A DNA stretch of 56,241 nucleotides from NCBI GenBank assembly GCA_038320885.1, contig JBBQER010000011.1, positions 1-56,241 on the forward strand, written 5' to 3'. Shown here one piece after another: positions 36,295-44,217 of this stretch (the first letter of the stretch is position 1; every line of letters starts with the position of its first letter). A program made the translations under genes and the position numbers. Under the pieces are notes generated by a model, which did no database searches, was not told where the DNA came from, and saw only the letters and a list, made by a program, of their open reading frames with translations. Source of the stretch: JBBQER01 sp038320885 (GTDB lineage Bacteria; Actinomycetota; Acidimicrobiia; IMCC26256; PALSA-610).

Positions 36295-36525
36295 TCAGCG
36301 GGTGACGATCGAGGCCAGCGCCCACGCCGCGACGACGAAGCCGATCACCATGTAGGTGACGGTGCGCGCGAGCGGCGCCTGCGCGAGATCAGCCGAGTCG
36401 TTGCCGTGGGGCGCCGGACGCGATGCGTCGCTGCGGCGGCGAACCAGCGCGAGCGCGTTGGCGAGAAACAGGGCACCGCCGAGCGCGAGCACCAACTCGC
36501 GCATGACCTCGTCGTAGAAGCTCAC
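36295..36525 (-). CDS. Small two-helix membrane protein
   Basis: 76 residues from GTG 36525. Two hydrophobic helices (ELVLALGGALFLANALALV, about 10-28; TYMVIGFVVAAWALASIV, about 57-74) flank a polar loop RRRSDASRPAPHGNDSAD. It starts 9 bp after the next gene upstream on the same strand, and the two are probably cotranscribed. Family not recognised. Confidence 0.65.
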   Translation of the reverse strand: MSFYDEVMRELVLALGGALFLANALALVRRRSDASRPAPHGNDSADLAQAPLARTVTYMVIGFVVAAWALASIVTR

Positions 36526-36534
36526 GGCGCGACG

Positions 36535-37269
36535 CTACTGCTGCCCACTCGCGCGTTCCCGAGCGAGGGCCATCGCCTTGACCTCGGTGGGCGTCGCGTT
36601 CCGCCGGACCGATGTCGCCAGCTGCGCCTCGAGCGTGGCGGGTGGGCGGGCGACGACCCACCGCAACGGAATCCCGTCGCGGCTCAGGCAGCGATCGGTC
36701 TGGACACCGAAGTCGGGAAGGCTTCCCTGCCCCGTGGCGCGCATACGGAAGCAGCGCGCCCCAACGCCGGCAATTGTCGTGTCGGGCCGGCGGACGACGT
36801 CGTACGCGCCCGCGGCCACCACCACACGCACCACCTCCGACTCCGGCAACGCGCGCCCGCCCGGCGTCGTCTTGCACCCGTACTCGTTCCCGATCAGATC
36901 GCATGCCGACGACGCGTCGCCGTGCTCCAGGGTCATGGCCGTGCCGCTGATCACCACGTGCCACGCGCCACTCCGTCCTTCTTCGCCCCGGAGGCGCAGC
37001 GGACGACCGCGGCCGATGATGCGCGTGTAGTCGTACTGCACGATCCAACGCCCCCGCTCGCCGGCGCGCAGGAGTGCCTCGAGGTCGCGCGCGGCCGCCG
37101 GATCGCGCACCGGGAGTTGGCGAGCGGACCCGGCGAGCTCGGGCAGCGGCGCGCGTGCGAAGGCAGCCGCGCACACCAAGCCGATCGCCACCAGCGAGAA
37201 GACTCCGACCGCAACCTGCCGATCGACCGCACCCGCCCCGAGCCGGCGCGCTGCGGACAGGCGTTGCAC
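36535..37269 (-). CDS. Membrane-anchored hypothetical protein
   Basis: 244 residues from GTG 37269. One N-terminal helix (VAVGVFSLVAIGLVCAAAF, about 19-37) anchors an extracytoplasmic domain with three cysteines (SACDLIGNEYGCKT, ARCFRM, DRCLSRDG), likely forming disulfides. The block YDVVRRPDTTIAGVGARCFRM, then SLPDFGVQTDRCLS and IPLRWVVARPP, suggests a lipoprotein-like beta fold. It reads as a secreted sensor or binding protein of unknown role. It is divergent from nucS with 33 bp between the starts. Confidence 0.6.
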   Translation of the reverse strand: MQRLSAARRLGAGAVDRQVAVGVFSLVAIGLVCAAAFARAPLPELAGSARQLPVRDPAAARDLEALLRAGERGRWIVQYDYTRIIGRGRPLRLRGEEGRSGAWHVVISGTAMTLEHGDASSACDLIGNEYGCKTTPGGRALPESEVVRVVVAAGAYDVVRRPDTTIAGVGARCFRMRATGQGSLPDFGVQTDRCLSRDGIPLRWVVARPPATLEAQLATSVRRNATPTEVKAMALARERASGQQ

Positions 37270-37302
37270 TGCGCCACCTTACGGCGGCGCGAGACTGCGA
37301 CG

Positions 37303-37962
37303 ATGCGCTTGCTCGTCGCCCGGTGTTCGGTCAGCTACGAAGGCCGGCTCGGCGCGACACTTGCACCAGGGGTGCGCCTCGTTCTCTGGAAGGCCGACGG
37401 TTCGATCGCGGTGCACTCCGACGCGAAGGCCTACAAGCCGCTCAACTGGATGAACCCGCCGTGCACGATCATCGAGCACGACAACACGATCGTCGCGACC
37501 AATCCCAAGGGTGAAGTGCTCCGGATCGAGATCCACGAGCAACTGCACGACACCGACCACGAGATTGGCGCCGACCCCGGACTCGAGAAGGACGGCGTGG
37601 AGGCCGAGCTCCAGCAGTTGATCGCGGCGCGGGTCGGCGCGCTGCGCGAAGACTTCGTGCTCGTGCGTCGTGAGTACCCGACCGACATCGGCCCGATCGA
37701 TCTGCTGTGCCGCGACGGCGAGGGGCGCGCGGTCGTCGTCGAGGTGAAGCGCATCGCCGAGATCGCGGGCGTCGACCAGCTCCTTCGGTACCAGGAGCGA
37801 CTCGATCGCGATCCGCAGTTCGCACCGACCACGGGCATGCTCGTCGCCCAGCACATCAAGCCCCAAGCGCGCGTCTACGCGCAGAGCAAGGGCGTCGCGT
37901 GCGTCGAGATCGACCTCGCGCGTTTGCGCGGCGACACCGACCCCGACCTCACGCTGTTCTGA
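37303..37962 (+). CDS. nucS: Mismatch-specific endonuclease NucS (EndoMS)
   Basis: 219 residues, typical length. The N-terminal beta domain begins MRLLVARCSVSYEGRLGA with KADGSIAVHSD...YKPLNWMNPP. The nuclease domain carries the PD-(D/E)xK residues at about D133 (TDIGPIDLL), E147 and K149 (VVVEVKRI), and QLLRYQERLDRD. It cleaves both strands at G-T, G-G and T-T mismatches and provides mismatch repair in actinobacteria that lack MutS/MutL. The C-terminus ends LTLF, resembling a beta-clamp-binding peptide. It is followed after 11 bp by purU. Confidence 0.95.
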   Translation: MRLLVARCSVSYEGRLGATLAPGVRLVLWKADGSIAVHSDAKAYKPLNWMNPPCTIIEHDNTIVATNPKGEVLRIEIHEQLHDTDHEIGADPGLEKDGVEAELQQLIAARVGALREDFVLVRREYPTDIGPIDLLCRDGEGRAVVVEVKRIAEIAGVDQLLRYQERLDRDPQFAPTTGMLVAQHIKPQARVYAQSKGVACVEIDLARLRGDTDPDLTLF

Positions 37963-37973
37963 AGGCGTCGATC

Positions 37974-38810
37974 GTGCGAGCGGCGCTCCTCCTCCAATGC
38001 GACGATCGGCCCGGGATCGTGGCCGCCGTCGGGGCGTTCGTGGCCGACCTCGGCGGCAACGTCGTGGAGGCCGACCAGCACTCCGATCCGGCCGCCACCC
38101 TGTTCCTGCAGAGGGTCGAGTTCGATGTGGACGCCTCCCTCGAGTCGCTCCGGACCGGGTTCGAGCCGCTCGCGCAGCAGTTCTCGATGGAGTGGTCGCT
38201 GCACGATCTCGCGACCCGGCCGCGGGTCGCGGTGCTCGCATCGCGTCAGGGCCACTGTCTCGCCGACCTGCTGGTTCGCGACGCACTCGGCGAGCTCCCC
38301 GGCGAGATCGTGCTCGTCGCGTCGAACCACGAGACGCATGCCGCGCTCGCCCGCCGCTTCGACGTCGACTTCCGCCACGTGCCGGTCGGCGACGATCGCA
38401 ACGAGCAGGAGCGCGCGATGGGTGCGTTGCTCGATGGCGTCGCTCCCGATGTCGTCGTGCTCGCGCGGTACATGCGAGTGCTCCCGCCGTGGCTCGTGGA
38501 CGAATGGGAACGGCGCATGATCAACATCCATCATTCGTTCCTGCCGTCGTTCGCCGGTGCGCGTCCCTACGCCCAGGCCCACGAGCGCGGCGTCAAGGTT
38601 ATCGGCGCGACCGCGCACTACGTGACACCCGATCTCGACGAAGGCCCGATCATCGCCCAGCAGGTGCTGCCGGTCTCACACCGCGACGATCCCGAGCGGC
38701 TCGAGCGCCGGGGCCGCGACCTCGAAGCAGTCGTGCTCGCCGAAGCGTTGCGCCTCCACCTCGAGCACCGCGTGATCGTCTACGGCCGCCGTACCGCCGT
38801 CTTCGACTAG
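37974..38810 (+). CDS. purU: Formyltetrahydrofolate deformylase
   Basis: 278 residues. An ACT domain occupies about 1-80 (LLLQCDDRPGIVAAVGAFVADLGGNVVEADQHSD) and a formyltransferase-fold hydrolase about 85-275. The active-site block INIHHSFLPSFAGARPY (with the catalytic Asn and His) and GATAHYVTPDLDEGPIIAQ (catalytic Asp) are intact. It releases formate from 10-formyl-THF, balancing one-carbon units for purine synthesis. GTG 37974 is chosen; the frame is open further upstream but that part is nucS sequence. Confidence 0.93.
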   Translation: MRAALLLQCDDRPGIVAAVGAFVADLGGNVVEADQHSDPAATLFLQRVEFDVDASLESLRTGFEPLAQQFSMEWSLHDLATRPRVAVLASRQGHCLADLLVRDALGELPGEIVLVASNHETHAALARRFDVDFRHVPVGDDRNEQERAMGALLDGVAPDVVVLARYMRVLPPWLVDEWERRMINIHHSFLPSFAGARPYAQAHERGVKVIGATAHYVTPDLDEGPIIAQQVLPVSHRDDPERLERRGRDLEAVVLAEALRLHLEHRVIVYGRRTAVFD

Positions 38811-38822
38811 CCGGCGCAGAAA

Positions 38823-40250
38823 TTACGTGCGCGCGAGGTTCTCGAACTTCGTGAACTGATCGAGGAACGCCAAGCGGGTACTGCCCGTGGGACCGTTACG
38901 GTGCTTGGCCACGATGATCTCGGCCATGCCGCGTTGGTCCGACTCCGGGTTGTAGTACTCGTCGCGGTAGATGAACATCACGATGTCGGCGTCCTGCTCG
39001 ATGCTTCCCGACTCGCGGAGGTCGGCGAGCATCGGCCGCTTGTCCTGGCGGTACTCGAGCTGCCGGTTGAGCTGCGACAAGCACATCACGGGTGCGTCGA
39101 GCTCGCGGGCCAGGATCTTCAAGCCCCGCGACAGCTCGGATACCTCGACCTGACGGCTCTCCGAGCGCCGCGGTGTCGCCATGAGCTGCAGGTAGTCGAC
39201 GACGATCAGACCGATGTCGCCGTACCGCGCTTTCGTACGCCGCGCCTTGGCGCGCATCTCCATCACCGTGCAGTGCGGGTTGTCGTCGATGAAGAACTTG
39301 AGCTCGGCGAGGCGGCCGACCGCGTTGTTGAGCTTCGGCCACTCGTTCTCCGAGAGCTTGCCGGTCGAGAGCTTGCGGGCGTCGATCTTCGCCTCCGACG
39401 CGAGCAGACGCTTGGTCAGCTCGAGGTGCCCCATCTCCATCGAGAAGAACAACACCGGCTTGCCCGTCGTGATCGCGCAGTTGAGCGCGGCGCCGAGGGC
39501 GAAGGAGGTCTTGCCCTGGCCGGGGCGCGCGGCGACGATCGACAGCGTCGAGTCCTGGAGCCCGAGCAGCATGTCGTCGAGATCGTGGTAGCCCGTGGGT
39601 GAGCCGATGATCGAGGTATCGCGGTCGTACAGCGCTTCGAGCTGCACCATCGTGTGCTCGAGCGCCGGATGCAGCTGCTTCAACGTGTCGGCGGCGCGCC
39701 GCTCCGCGACCTCGAAGATCAGCGACTCCGCGCGATCGAGGGTCTCGTCGACGTCGTCGTCGCTCGAGTAGGCCATCTCCTGGATGTCGCCCGCGGTACC
39801 GATCAGGCGCCGGAGCATCGCGAGCTCCGACACGATCTGCGCGTAGTGCGCCGAGTTCGCCGACGCCGGCGTCGACGCCTGGATACGCATGAGTGCCGCG
39901 CTGCCGCCGAGCGCCTCGAGATGCCCGGATCGCCGAAGCTCCTCGGCCACCGAGACCGGGTCGATCGGCTCGCCGCGCGCGTGCAACGAGAGCGACGCGT
40001 CGTAGACGACACCGTGCGCGGGCTTGTAGAAGTCGCCGGTCTCGATGTGCGCCTCGACCGCGGCGGTGATCGCCTCCCGGCTCAGCATCATCGCCCCGAG
40101 GAGCGACTCCTCGGCCTCGAGGTTGTGCGGCGGGATCCGGCCGACGCCGGCCGCGCCCGCCAGTCCGCGCGCCGAGCCGCGACCATCGGGACCCGTTCCC
40201 GGTCCCGGCCCCGCCGGGCGCCTTCTCGCATCGTCGAGCGATTGAACCAA
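38823..40250 (-). CDS. dnaB: Replicative DNA helicase DnaB
   Basis: 475 residues. The N-terminal DnaG-binding domain (IPPHNLEAEESLLGAMMLS) spans about 38-140. The RecA-like helicase domain follows with Walker A ARPGQGKTSFALG, SMEMGHLELTKRLLASEA, Walker B LIVVDYLQLM and the arginine-finger region LRESGSIEQDADIVMFIYRD. No intein interrupts the P-loop, unlike in some mycobacteria. About 35 Pro/Gly-rich residues precede the usual start; the only early start is TTG 40250. A cluster of DnaA-box-like sites lies directly upstream, and rplI is the next gene on the same strand. Confidence 0.96.
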   Translation of the reverse strand: MVQSLDDARRRPAGPGPGTGPDGRGSARGLAGAAGVGRIPPHNLEAEESLLGAMMLSREAITAAVEAHIETGDFYKPAHGVVYDASLSLHARGEPIDPVSVAEELRRSGHLEALGGSAALMRIQASTPASANSAHYAQIVSELAMLRRLIGTAGDIQEMAYSSDDDVDETLDRAESLIFEVAERRAADTLKQLHPALEHTMVQLEALYDRDTSIIGSPTGYHDLDDMLLGLQDSTLSIVAARPGQGKTSFALGAALNCAITTGKPVLFFSMEMGHLELTKRLLASEAKIDARKLSTGKLSENEWPKLNNAVGRLAELKFFIDDNPHCTVMEMRAKARRTKARYGDIGLIVVDYLQLMATPRRSESRQVEVSELSRGLKILARELDAPVMCLSQLNRQLEYRQDKRPMLADLRESGSIEQDADIVMFIYRDEYYNPESDQRGMAEIIVAKHRNGPTGSTRLAFLDQFTKFENLART

Positions 40251-40648
40251 TCTGACTCCGCTCGTCTCGGGCTCACCGAGTGTCGGGCCCCGGGGGCGCC
40301 GTTGGGGGGATTGTTCGTGCGGTATGTCGGCCGAATATCGAACCGTGTCGCGGGCGGACCGGCGGCACGTGAGCCTGGCAGCTGCGCCCTGTGGAACGTA
40401 AGAGGTACAACGGTGTGACTTACCTGTGGACTATGCGCCCTTCCATCCACAACCCTGGGGATTGTGCCCGGAAGGTGAGACAACGACGAAAGAACCAGGC
40501 CGGGACAATCGGGCCGGGGGTGCCGGCGGGCCGAGGTGGCGTTCGTCCACAAGCGCGCGGTCGTTCTCGCCAGGGTGCGAGCCTTCTTCACAGGCTGCGG
40601 GCAGCGCCTGTGGACGAATTGTGGATAACCGGCGATGGTGCCGGTCGC
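40251..40648. other. 398-bp non-coding region with a DnaA-box-like cluster
   Basis: Between the dnaB start and the rplI stop. No convincing gene is visible. The right two thirds (40425-40628) hold several 9-mers close to TTATCCACA/TTGTCCACA on both strands: TGTGGACTA (40425), CCATCCACA (40443), TCGTCCACA (40543), TTCTTCACA (40584), TGTGGACGA (40609) and the perfect TGTGGATAA (40620-40628). The stretch 40391-40435 is less GC-rich than its surroundings. It could be an origin-like element or a DnaA-controlled dnaB promoter. Confidence 0.6.
40620..40628 (-). promoter_or_regulatory. Perfect DnaA box
   Basis: TGTGGATAA on the plus strand is the exact complement of the TTATCCACA consensus box. It is the strongest member of the group spread over 40425-40628 and lies just downstream of rplI. 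Functional DnaA binding has not been shown. Confidence 0.7.
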
Positions 40649-41095
40649 TCAGCTCGCCACGACCTCCACCCGGAGGGTTGCGGTCACGTCGGGATGGAGC
40701 CGAACCACCAGGTCGGACGCTCCGAGCTCCTTGAGCGGCTCGTCGAGGGCGATGTGGCGACGGTCGACTTCGATACCGACCTGGGCCTGGACCGCGGCCG
40801 CGATGTCGGACGACGTCACCGATCCGAAGAGGCGACCACCTTCGCCCGCCCGGGCCTGGATCTGAATCGTCGGGGCATTGAGCTGGTCGGCGATGGCCTG
40901 GGCCGCTTCCCGGTCGCGCCGATCGCGGGCGTCGCGGTTGCGGCGCATCGCGTCGGCCTGCTTCTGGATCCCCGAGGTCGCCCGCAGCGCCAATCCGCGG
41001 GGCACCAGGAAGTTGCGCGCGTACCCGTCGGCGACGTCGACGAGGTCGCCCTTCTGGCCGAGGTGCTCGACGTCGGCGCGCAGCACGACCTTCAC
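40649..41095 (-). CDS. rplI: 50S ribosomal protein L9
   Basis: 148 residues, normal length. The N-terminal globular domain (MKVVLRADVEHLGQKGDLVDVADGYARNFLVPRGLA) is the classic L9 signature. The long connecting helix and C-terminal domain (GGRLFGSVTSSDIAAAVQAQ) complete it. Its ATG overlaps the rpsR stop (ATGA), so it is coupled to S18. Confidence 0.98.
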   Translation of the reverse strand: MKVVLRADVEHLGQKGDLVDVADGYARNFLVPRGLALRATSGIQKQADAMRRNRDARDRRDREAAQAIADQLNAPTIQIQARAGEGGRLFGSVTSSDIAAAVQAQVGIEVDRRHIALDEPLKELGASDLVVRLHPDVTATLRVEVVAS

Positions 41096-41622
41096 TCGTC
41101 GTCCCCCGCGTCGAGACCGGCCTCGATGATCGCGACGTCGAGATCACCGTCGTCGGATGCATCGACGTCGAGATCGCCCGAACCGTTGAGATCGGGAGAC
41201 TCGAACTCGGCCGCTTCACCGTCGACGAACCCGAGCGTGTCGTCGTGCTCGTCGGGCGCCACGGACGGAGCCATTGCCGAGGTCGGCGTGCTCGACGGCA
41301 GCCGCAGCTCACCGCGATCGCCGCGATCGCCGCGGTCCCGACGACCCTTCGAACGCTGCGTGACCTGGCGCACGCTGTAGGGAAGGAGCGCCATCTCGCG
41401 TGCGAGCTTGATCGCCTTGGCCACGGCGGCCTGCTGCTGCTGGTCGTTCCCGGTCACGCGGCGAGCGCGGATCTTGGCGCGCTCCGACATGAACCGCCGC
41501 AACAAGTTGACGTCCTTGTAGTCGATCCATTTGACCGACTCGGTGTTCAGGATCGACGTCTTCTTCTTGATCGGTCGGCGGTCCTTCGCCGACGGACCTT
41601 TCTTCTCGCGCCGCTGCGGCAA
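41092..41622 (-). CDS. rpsR: 30S ribosomal protein S18 with long acidic C-terminal extension
   Basis: 176 residues versus about 75-95 in most bacteria. The first 90 residues are a normal zinc-free S18 (ESVKWIDYKDVNLLRRFMSERAKIRARRVTG, AIKLAREMALLPYSVRQV). An RDRGDRGDRG linker from short tandem repeats leads into about 75 residues rich in Asp, Glu and Ser (DEHDDTLGFVDGEAAEFESP, then DLDVDASDDGDLDV). The extension is in frame and ends in the ATGA overlap with rplI, so it is not a missed stop. Such an acidic tail is odd for an rRNA-binding protein. Confidence 0.93.
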   Translation of the reverse strand: MPQRREKKGPSAKDRRPIKKKTSILNTESVKWIDYKDVNLLRRFMSERAKIRARRVTGNDQQQQAAVAKAIKLAREMALLPYSVRQVTQRSKGRRDRGDRGDRGELRLPSSTPTSAMAPSVAPDEHDDTLGFVDGEAAEFESPDLNGSGDLDVDASDDGDLDVAIIEAGLDAGDDE

Positions 41623-41657
41623 GCTGTTTCCTTCGGTTCTTGTTTAGAAAAACGTTA

Positions 41658-42128
41658 TTAGAACGGCTCTTCGCCGTACTGGTCGTAACTGGCGTCGCCC
41701 GCGGCGGCCGGCGTGGTCACCGGAGCCGAACGCGGGGCGGGGCCCCCGTCGCTCGGACCGCTGCGCTCGACGCGGTGCACCTCGGCGGTCGCGAACCGCA
41801 GGCTGGCGGAGACGTCGTCGGCGACGATCTCGACGATCGATCGCTTCTCGCCCTGCTCGGTCTCCCAGCTGCGCTGCTCGAGGCGGCCGGTGACGACCAC
41901 GCGCGAGCCCTTCGCGAGGGACGCGCCGACATTTTCGGCGAGCTGACGCCAGGCGACGACGTTGAAGAAGCTCGTCGCCTCGTCCCATTCCTGGGTCTGC
42001 TGATTGCGCCACGACCGGTTGACCGCGACGCCGAAGCTGACCTTCGAGACTCCGCTCGGCGTGTAACGCATCTCGGGATCGCGGGTCATGTTCCCCGAGA
42101 TCGTGATGTTGTTCGTGTCTGATGCCAT
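41658..42128 (-). CDS. ssb: Single-stranded DNA-binding protein
   Basis: 156 residues. The OB fold spans about 5-112 (NNITISGNMTRDPEMRYTPSG, TSFFNVVAWRQLAENVGASLAKGSRVVVTGRL). A flexible Pro/Ala linker follows and the tail ends DQYGEEPF, the acidic peptide used to recruit repair and replication partners. It lies 9 bp after rpsF and 35 bp before rpsR, the usual rpsF-ssb-rpsR order. Confidence 0.97.
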   Translation of the reverse strand: MASDTNNITISGNMTRDPEMRYTPSGVSKVSFGVAVNRSWRNQQTQEWDEATSFFNVVAWRQLAENVGASLAKGSRVVVTGRLEQRSWETEQGEKRSIVEIVADDVSASLRFATAEVHRVERSGPSDGGPAPRSAPVTTPAAAGDASYDQYGEEPF

Positions 42129-42137
42129 GTTTGCTCC

Positions 42138-42485
42138 CTATGCGCGGTCCGCCGAGGTACCTGCCACCTTCGGAGGTCCGTAGACCTTCGCCGGAATGCG
42201 GAGCACCTTGTGGCGGATGACCTCATCTGCCAGGGACAGCACCCGGGACAGCTCGACCATCGGGGCGGGGTCGGAACGGGCCTGGAAGACCACGTAGTAA
42301 CCATCCGCCTTGCGATTGATCTCGTACGCGAGACGGCGCTTGCCCCACCAGTCGACGTGGCCGCGTTCGGCTCCATTCGACTCGATGAGCGTCAGCCACC
42401 GCTCGACCGCTGCCCGGATCGTCTCCTCGTCCAGGTCCGCGTCGAGGATGATCATGACCTCGTACGGTCGCAACGAATCGGGCAT
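42138..42485 (-). CDS. rpsF: 30S ribosomal protein S6
   Basis: 115 residues. S6 motifs are clear: RPYEVMIILDADLDEETIRAA, WWGKRRLAYEINRKADGYYVVFQ. ATG 42485 has AAGGAGGAAC about 6 bp upstream, which decides the start over a longer frame from 42530. First gene of rpsF-ssb-rpsR-rplI (and possibly dnaB). Confidence 0.97.
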   Translation of the reverse strand: MPDSLRPYEVMIILDADLDEETIRAAVERWLTLIESNGAERGHVDWWGKRRLAYEINRKADGYYVVFQARSDPAPMVELSRVLSLADEVIRHKVLRIPAKVYGPPKVAGTSADRA

Positions 42486-42638
42486 CAGCCCGTTCCTCCT
42501 TCGAGCCGCAGCGGAGCTGCGGGCCCCCACGGTCTCGGTCCGAATCGGGCCGGCCGGAGGGGCAGGTTGGTTGGTTGTCGAACCGGGAGAAGGTACCAGA
42601 TCACCTCGAACGTCCTATCGGGAGCGACCCTACCCACG

Positions 42639-42657
42639 AGGTGCGACAGCCGCACCT
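42639..42657 (-). terminator. Hairpin downstream of the DUF192 gene
   Basis: A perfect 7-bp stem (AGGTGCG-ACAGC-CGCACCT on the plus strand) lies about 14 bp after the stop of the DUF192 gene on the minus strand. No T-tract follows. It may terminate that gene or sit in the 5' leader of rpsF, about 155 bp ahead of the rpsF start. Confidence 0.4.
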
Positions 42658-42670
42658 AACGGCCCACTAC

Positions 42671-43204
42671 CTAGCTACACGCGGTCAGCTGCGGTGGCGG
42701 CGGGTTCCCGCCCCGCCGCTCGAACGCGAGGCGATACGTCCGCCGGCTCGAGTAGATCGGACAGTCGGCCTGACCGCGGTCGGGGCACGGTGCCAGGTGC
42801 GCCCCGCCGACCCGCGTGCCATCCGCCGTGTACCAGGCGATCTCGAGCGGATCGGTCACGCCGGCCATGGTGAACGAGGCCTTGGTGTCGCCGTCGAACA
42901 CGAACAACATCCCTGCGTACGCGCCGAGGTTCACATGGTCGCGCAGGCCGTCGGCGCGCAGTGGCCCGGTGTCGGCGACCGCCACCCGCCGGCAGCGCCC
43001 GTCGACGTCGATGCGGGTCTCGCCGTAGCCCGCGAAGGGCGCGCCGGCCGCGCGCCGCTCGAAGCGGACGGGCAGCCGGGAAGCGTGGTCGTCGTGCGAC
43101 CGGAGCTGCAGGGCGAGAACCACGATGCCGATCGCCGAGAGCACCGCGATCGCGGCCGCGATCGTCAGTCGCGCGCGCCTCGACACCCCGACGCGCCTCG
43201 ACAC
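42671..43204 (-). CDS. DUF192-family membrane-anchored protein
   Basis: 177 residues. One N-terminal helix (RLTIAAAIAVLSAIGIVVLAL) anchors a DUF192 domain: VAVADTGPLRADGLRDHVNLGAYAGMLFVFDGD, SFTMAGVTDPLEIAWYTADGTRV. The role of DUF192 is unknown. Two in-frame GTG starts (43204 and 43186) lie in an 18-bp tandem duplication, giving VSRRVG-VSRRAR; either may be used. The stop of panB is 8 bp upstream, so they form an operon. Confidence 0.85.
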   Translation of the reverse strand: MSRRVGVSRRARLTIAAAIAVLSAIGIVVLALQLRSHDDHASRLPVRFERRAAGAPFAGYGETRIDVDGRCRRVAVADTGPLRADGLRDHVNLGAYAGMLFVFDGDTKASFTMAGVTDPLEIAWYTADGTRVGGAHLAPCPDRGQADCPIYSSRRTYRLAFERRGGNPPPPQLTACS

Positions 43205-43206
43205 CC
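43174..43206. repeat. 18-bp-period duplication covering two alternative start codons
   Basis: Two copies of CGCGCCTCGACACCC (43174-43188 and 43192-43206), each containing a minus-strand GTG start and six codons of the DUF192 gene. It looks like a recent in-frame slippage event. Confidence 0.7.
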
Positions 43207-43211
43207 GCTCG

Positions 43212-44099
43212 CTATTGGGTGAGCTCGGGCTCGACCGCAGGCGTGTCGCCGTAGAGGCCGAGCGCCTCGGTCATGCGGTCGGTCATGTGGTACGTCTCCG
43301 CGCTGGACGGGAACGTCCCCGCCCGCACGTCGGCGCCGAACTGCTCGATCGCGTTCGTGGCGTCGAGCTCGAACTCCGCGTAGGTACGAACGAACTTCGG
43401 ACGCCGGTGGCCCTCGGCCTCGAAGCCGAGAATGTCGTGCCACACGAGCACCTGGCCGTCGCAGTGCCGGCCCGCGCCGATCCCGATCGTCGGAATTGCC
43501 ACCGACTCGGTGATCATGCGCGCGACCGCGTCGGGCACGCACTCGAGCACGATCGCGAAGCAGCCGGCCTCGGCGAGCGCGATGGCGTCGTCGGTGAGCG
43601 CCTGCGCGGCGTCGAGCTCCTTGCCCTGCACCTTGAACCCGCCGAGCGCGTGGATCGACTGCGGGGTGAGCCCGATGTGACCCATCACGGGGATCTCGGT
43701 GTCGAGGATCGCCTTTACCGCATCGATGCGCTTGCGGCCGCCCTCGAGCTTCACCGCGCCCGCGCCGGCGCGGATAAGGGACGACGCGTTGCGCACCGTT
43801 TCCTCGCGGTTGACGTGATAGCTCAGCCACGGCAGGTCCGCGACGACGAGCGCGTTCGGACGCGTGCGTGCGACCGCGGCGACGTGATGCGCCATGTCGG
43901 CCGTCGTCACCTGCAGGGTGTCGTCGTAACCGAGCACGACCATCGCCAGCGAGTCGCCGACGAGGATCGCGTCGACGCCCGCGGCATCGACCGTGCGCGC
44001 CGACGGCGCGTCGTAGGCGGTGACCATCACGATCGGGGACCCGGTCCCCTTGCGCGCGAGGAGACCCGGCGCGGTCATACGCGAAGTCGAAGAAGCCAT
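43212..44099 (-). CDS. panB: 3-methyl-2-oxobutanoate hydroxymethyltransferase
   Basis: 295 residues. PanB makes ketopantoate from alpha-ketoisovalerate and methylene-THF, the first committed pantothenate step. Motifs: IVMVTAYDAPSARTVDAAGVDAILVGDSLAMV (metal-binding Asp), VKLEGG, PVMGHIGLTPQ, CFAIVLECVPDAVA (catalytic Glu) and TIGIGAGRHCDGQVLVWHDILG. ATG 44099 has AGGAGG 10 bp upstream, deciding it over a longer frame. Other pan genes are not in the window. Confidence 0.97.
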   Translation of the reverse strand: MASSTSRMTAPGLLARKGTGSPIVMVTAYDAPSARTVDAAGVDAILVGDSLAMVVLGYDDTLQVTTADMAHHVAAVARTRPNALVVADLPWLSYHVNREETVRNASSLIRAGAGAVKLEGGRKRIDAVKAILDTEIPVMGHIGLTPQSIHALGGFKVQGKELDAAQALTDDAIALAEAGCFAIVLECVPDAVARMITESVAIPTIGIGAGRHCDGQVLVWHDILGFEAEGHRRPKFVRTYAEFELDATNAIEQFGADVRAGTFPSSAETYHMTDRMTEALGLYGDTPAVEPELTQ

Positions 44100-44217
44100 C
44101 TCGGGCAACCTCCTGCGTCCAGGGCACGAACGGCTCCCGGCGCACCCGGAAGCGTAGTGGCGTGCGGGACCCCGGAGCCAGGAGGACACGCCACGACTTA
44201 CCGTGCAAGATTGCAGT

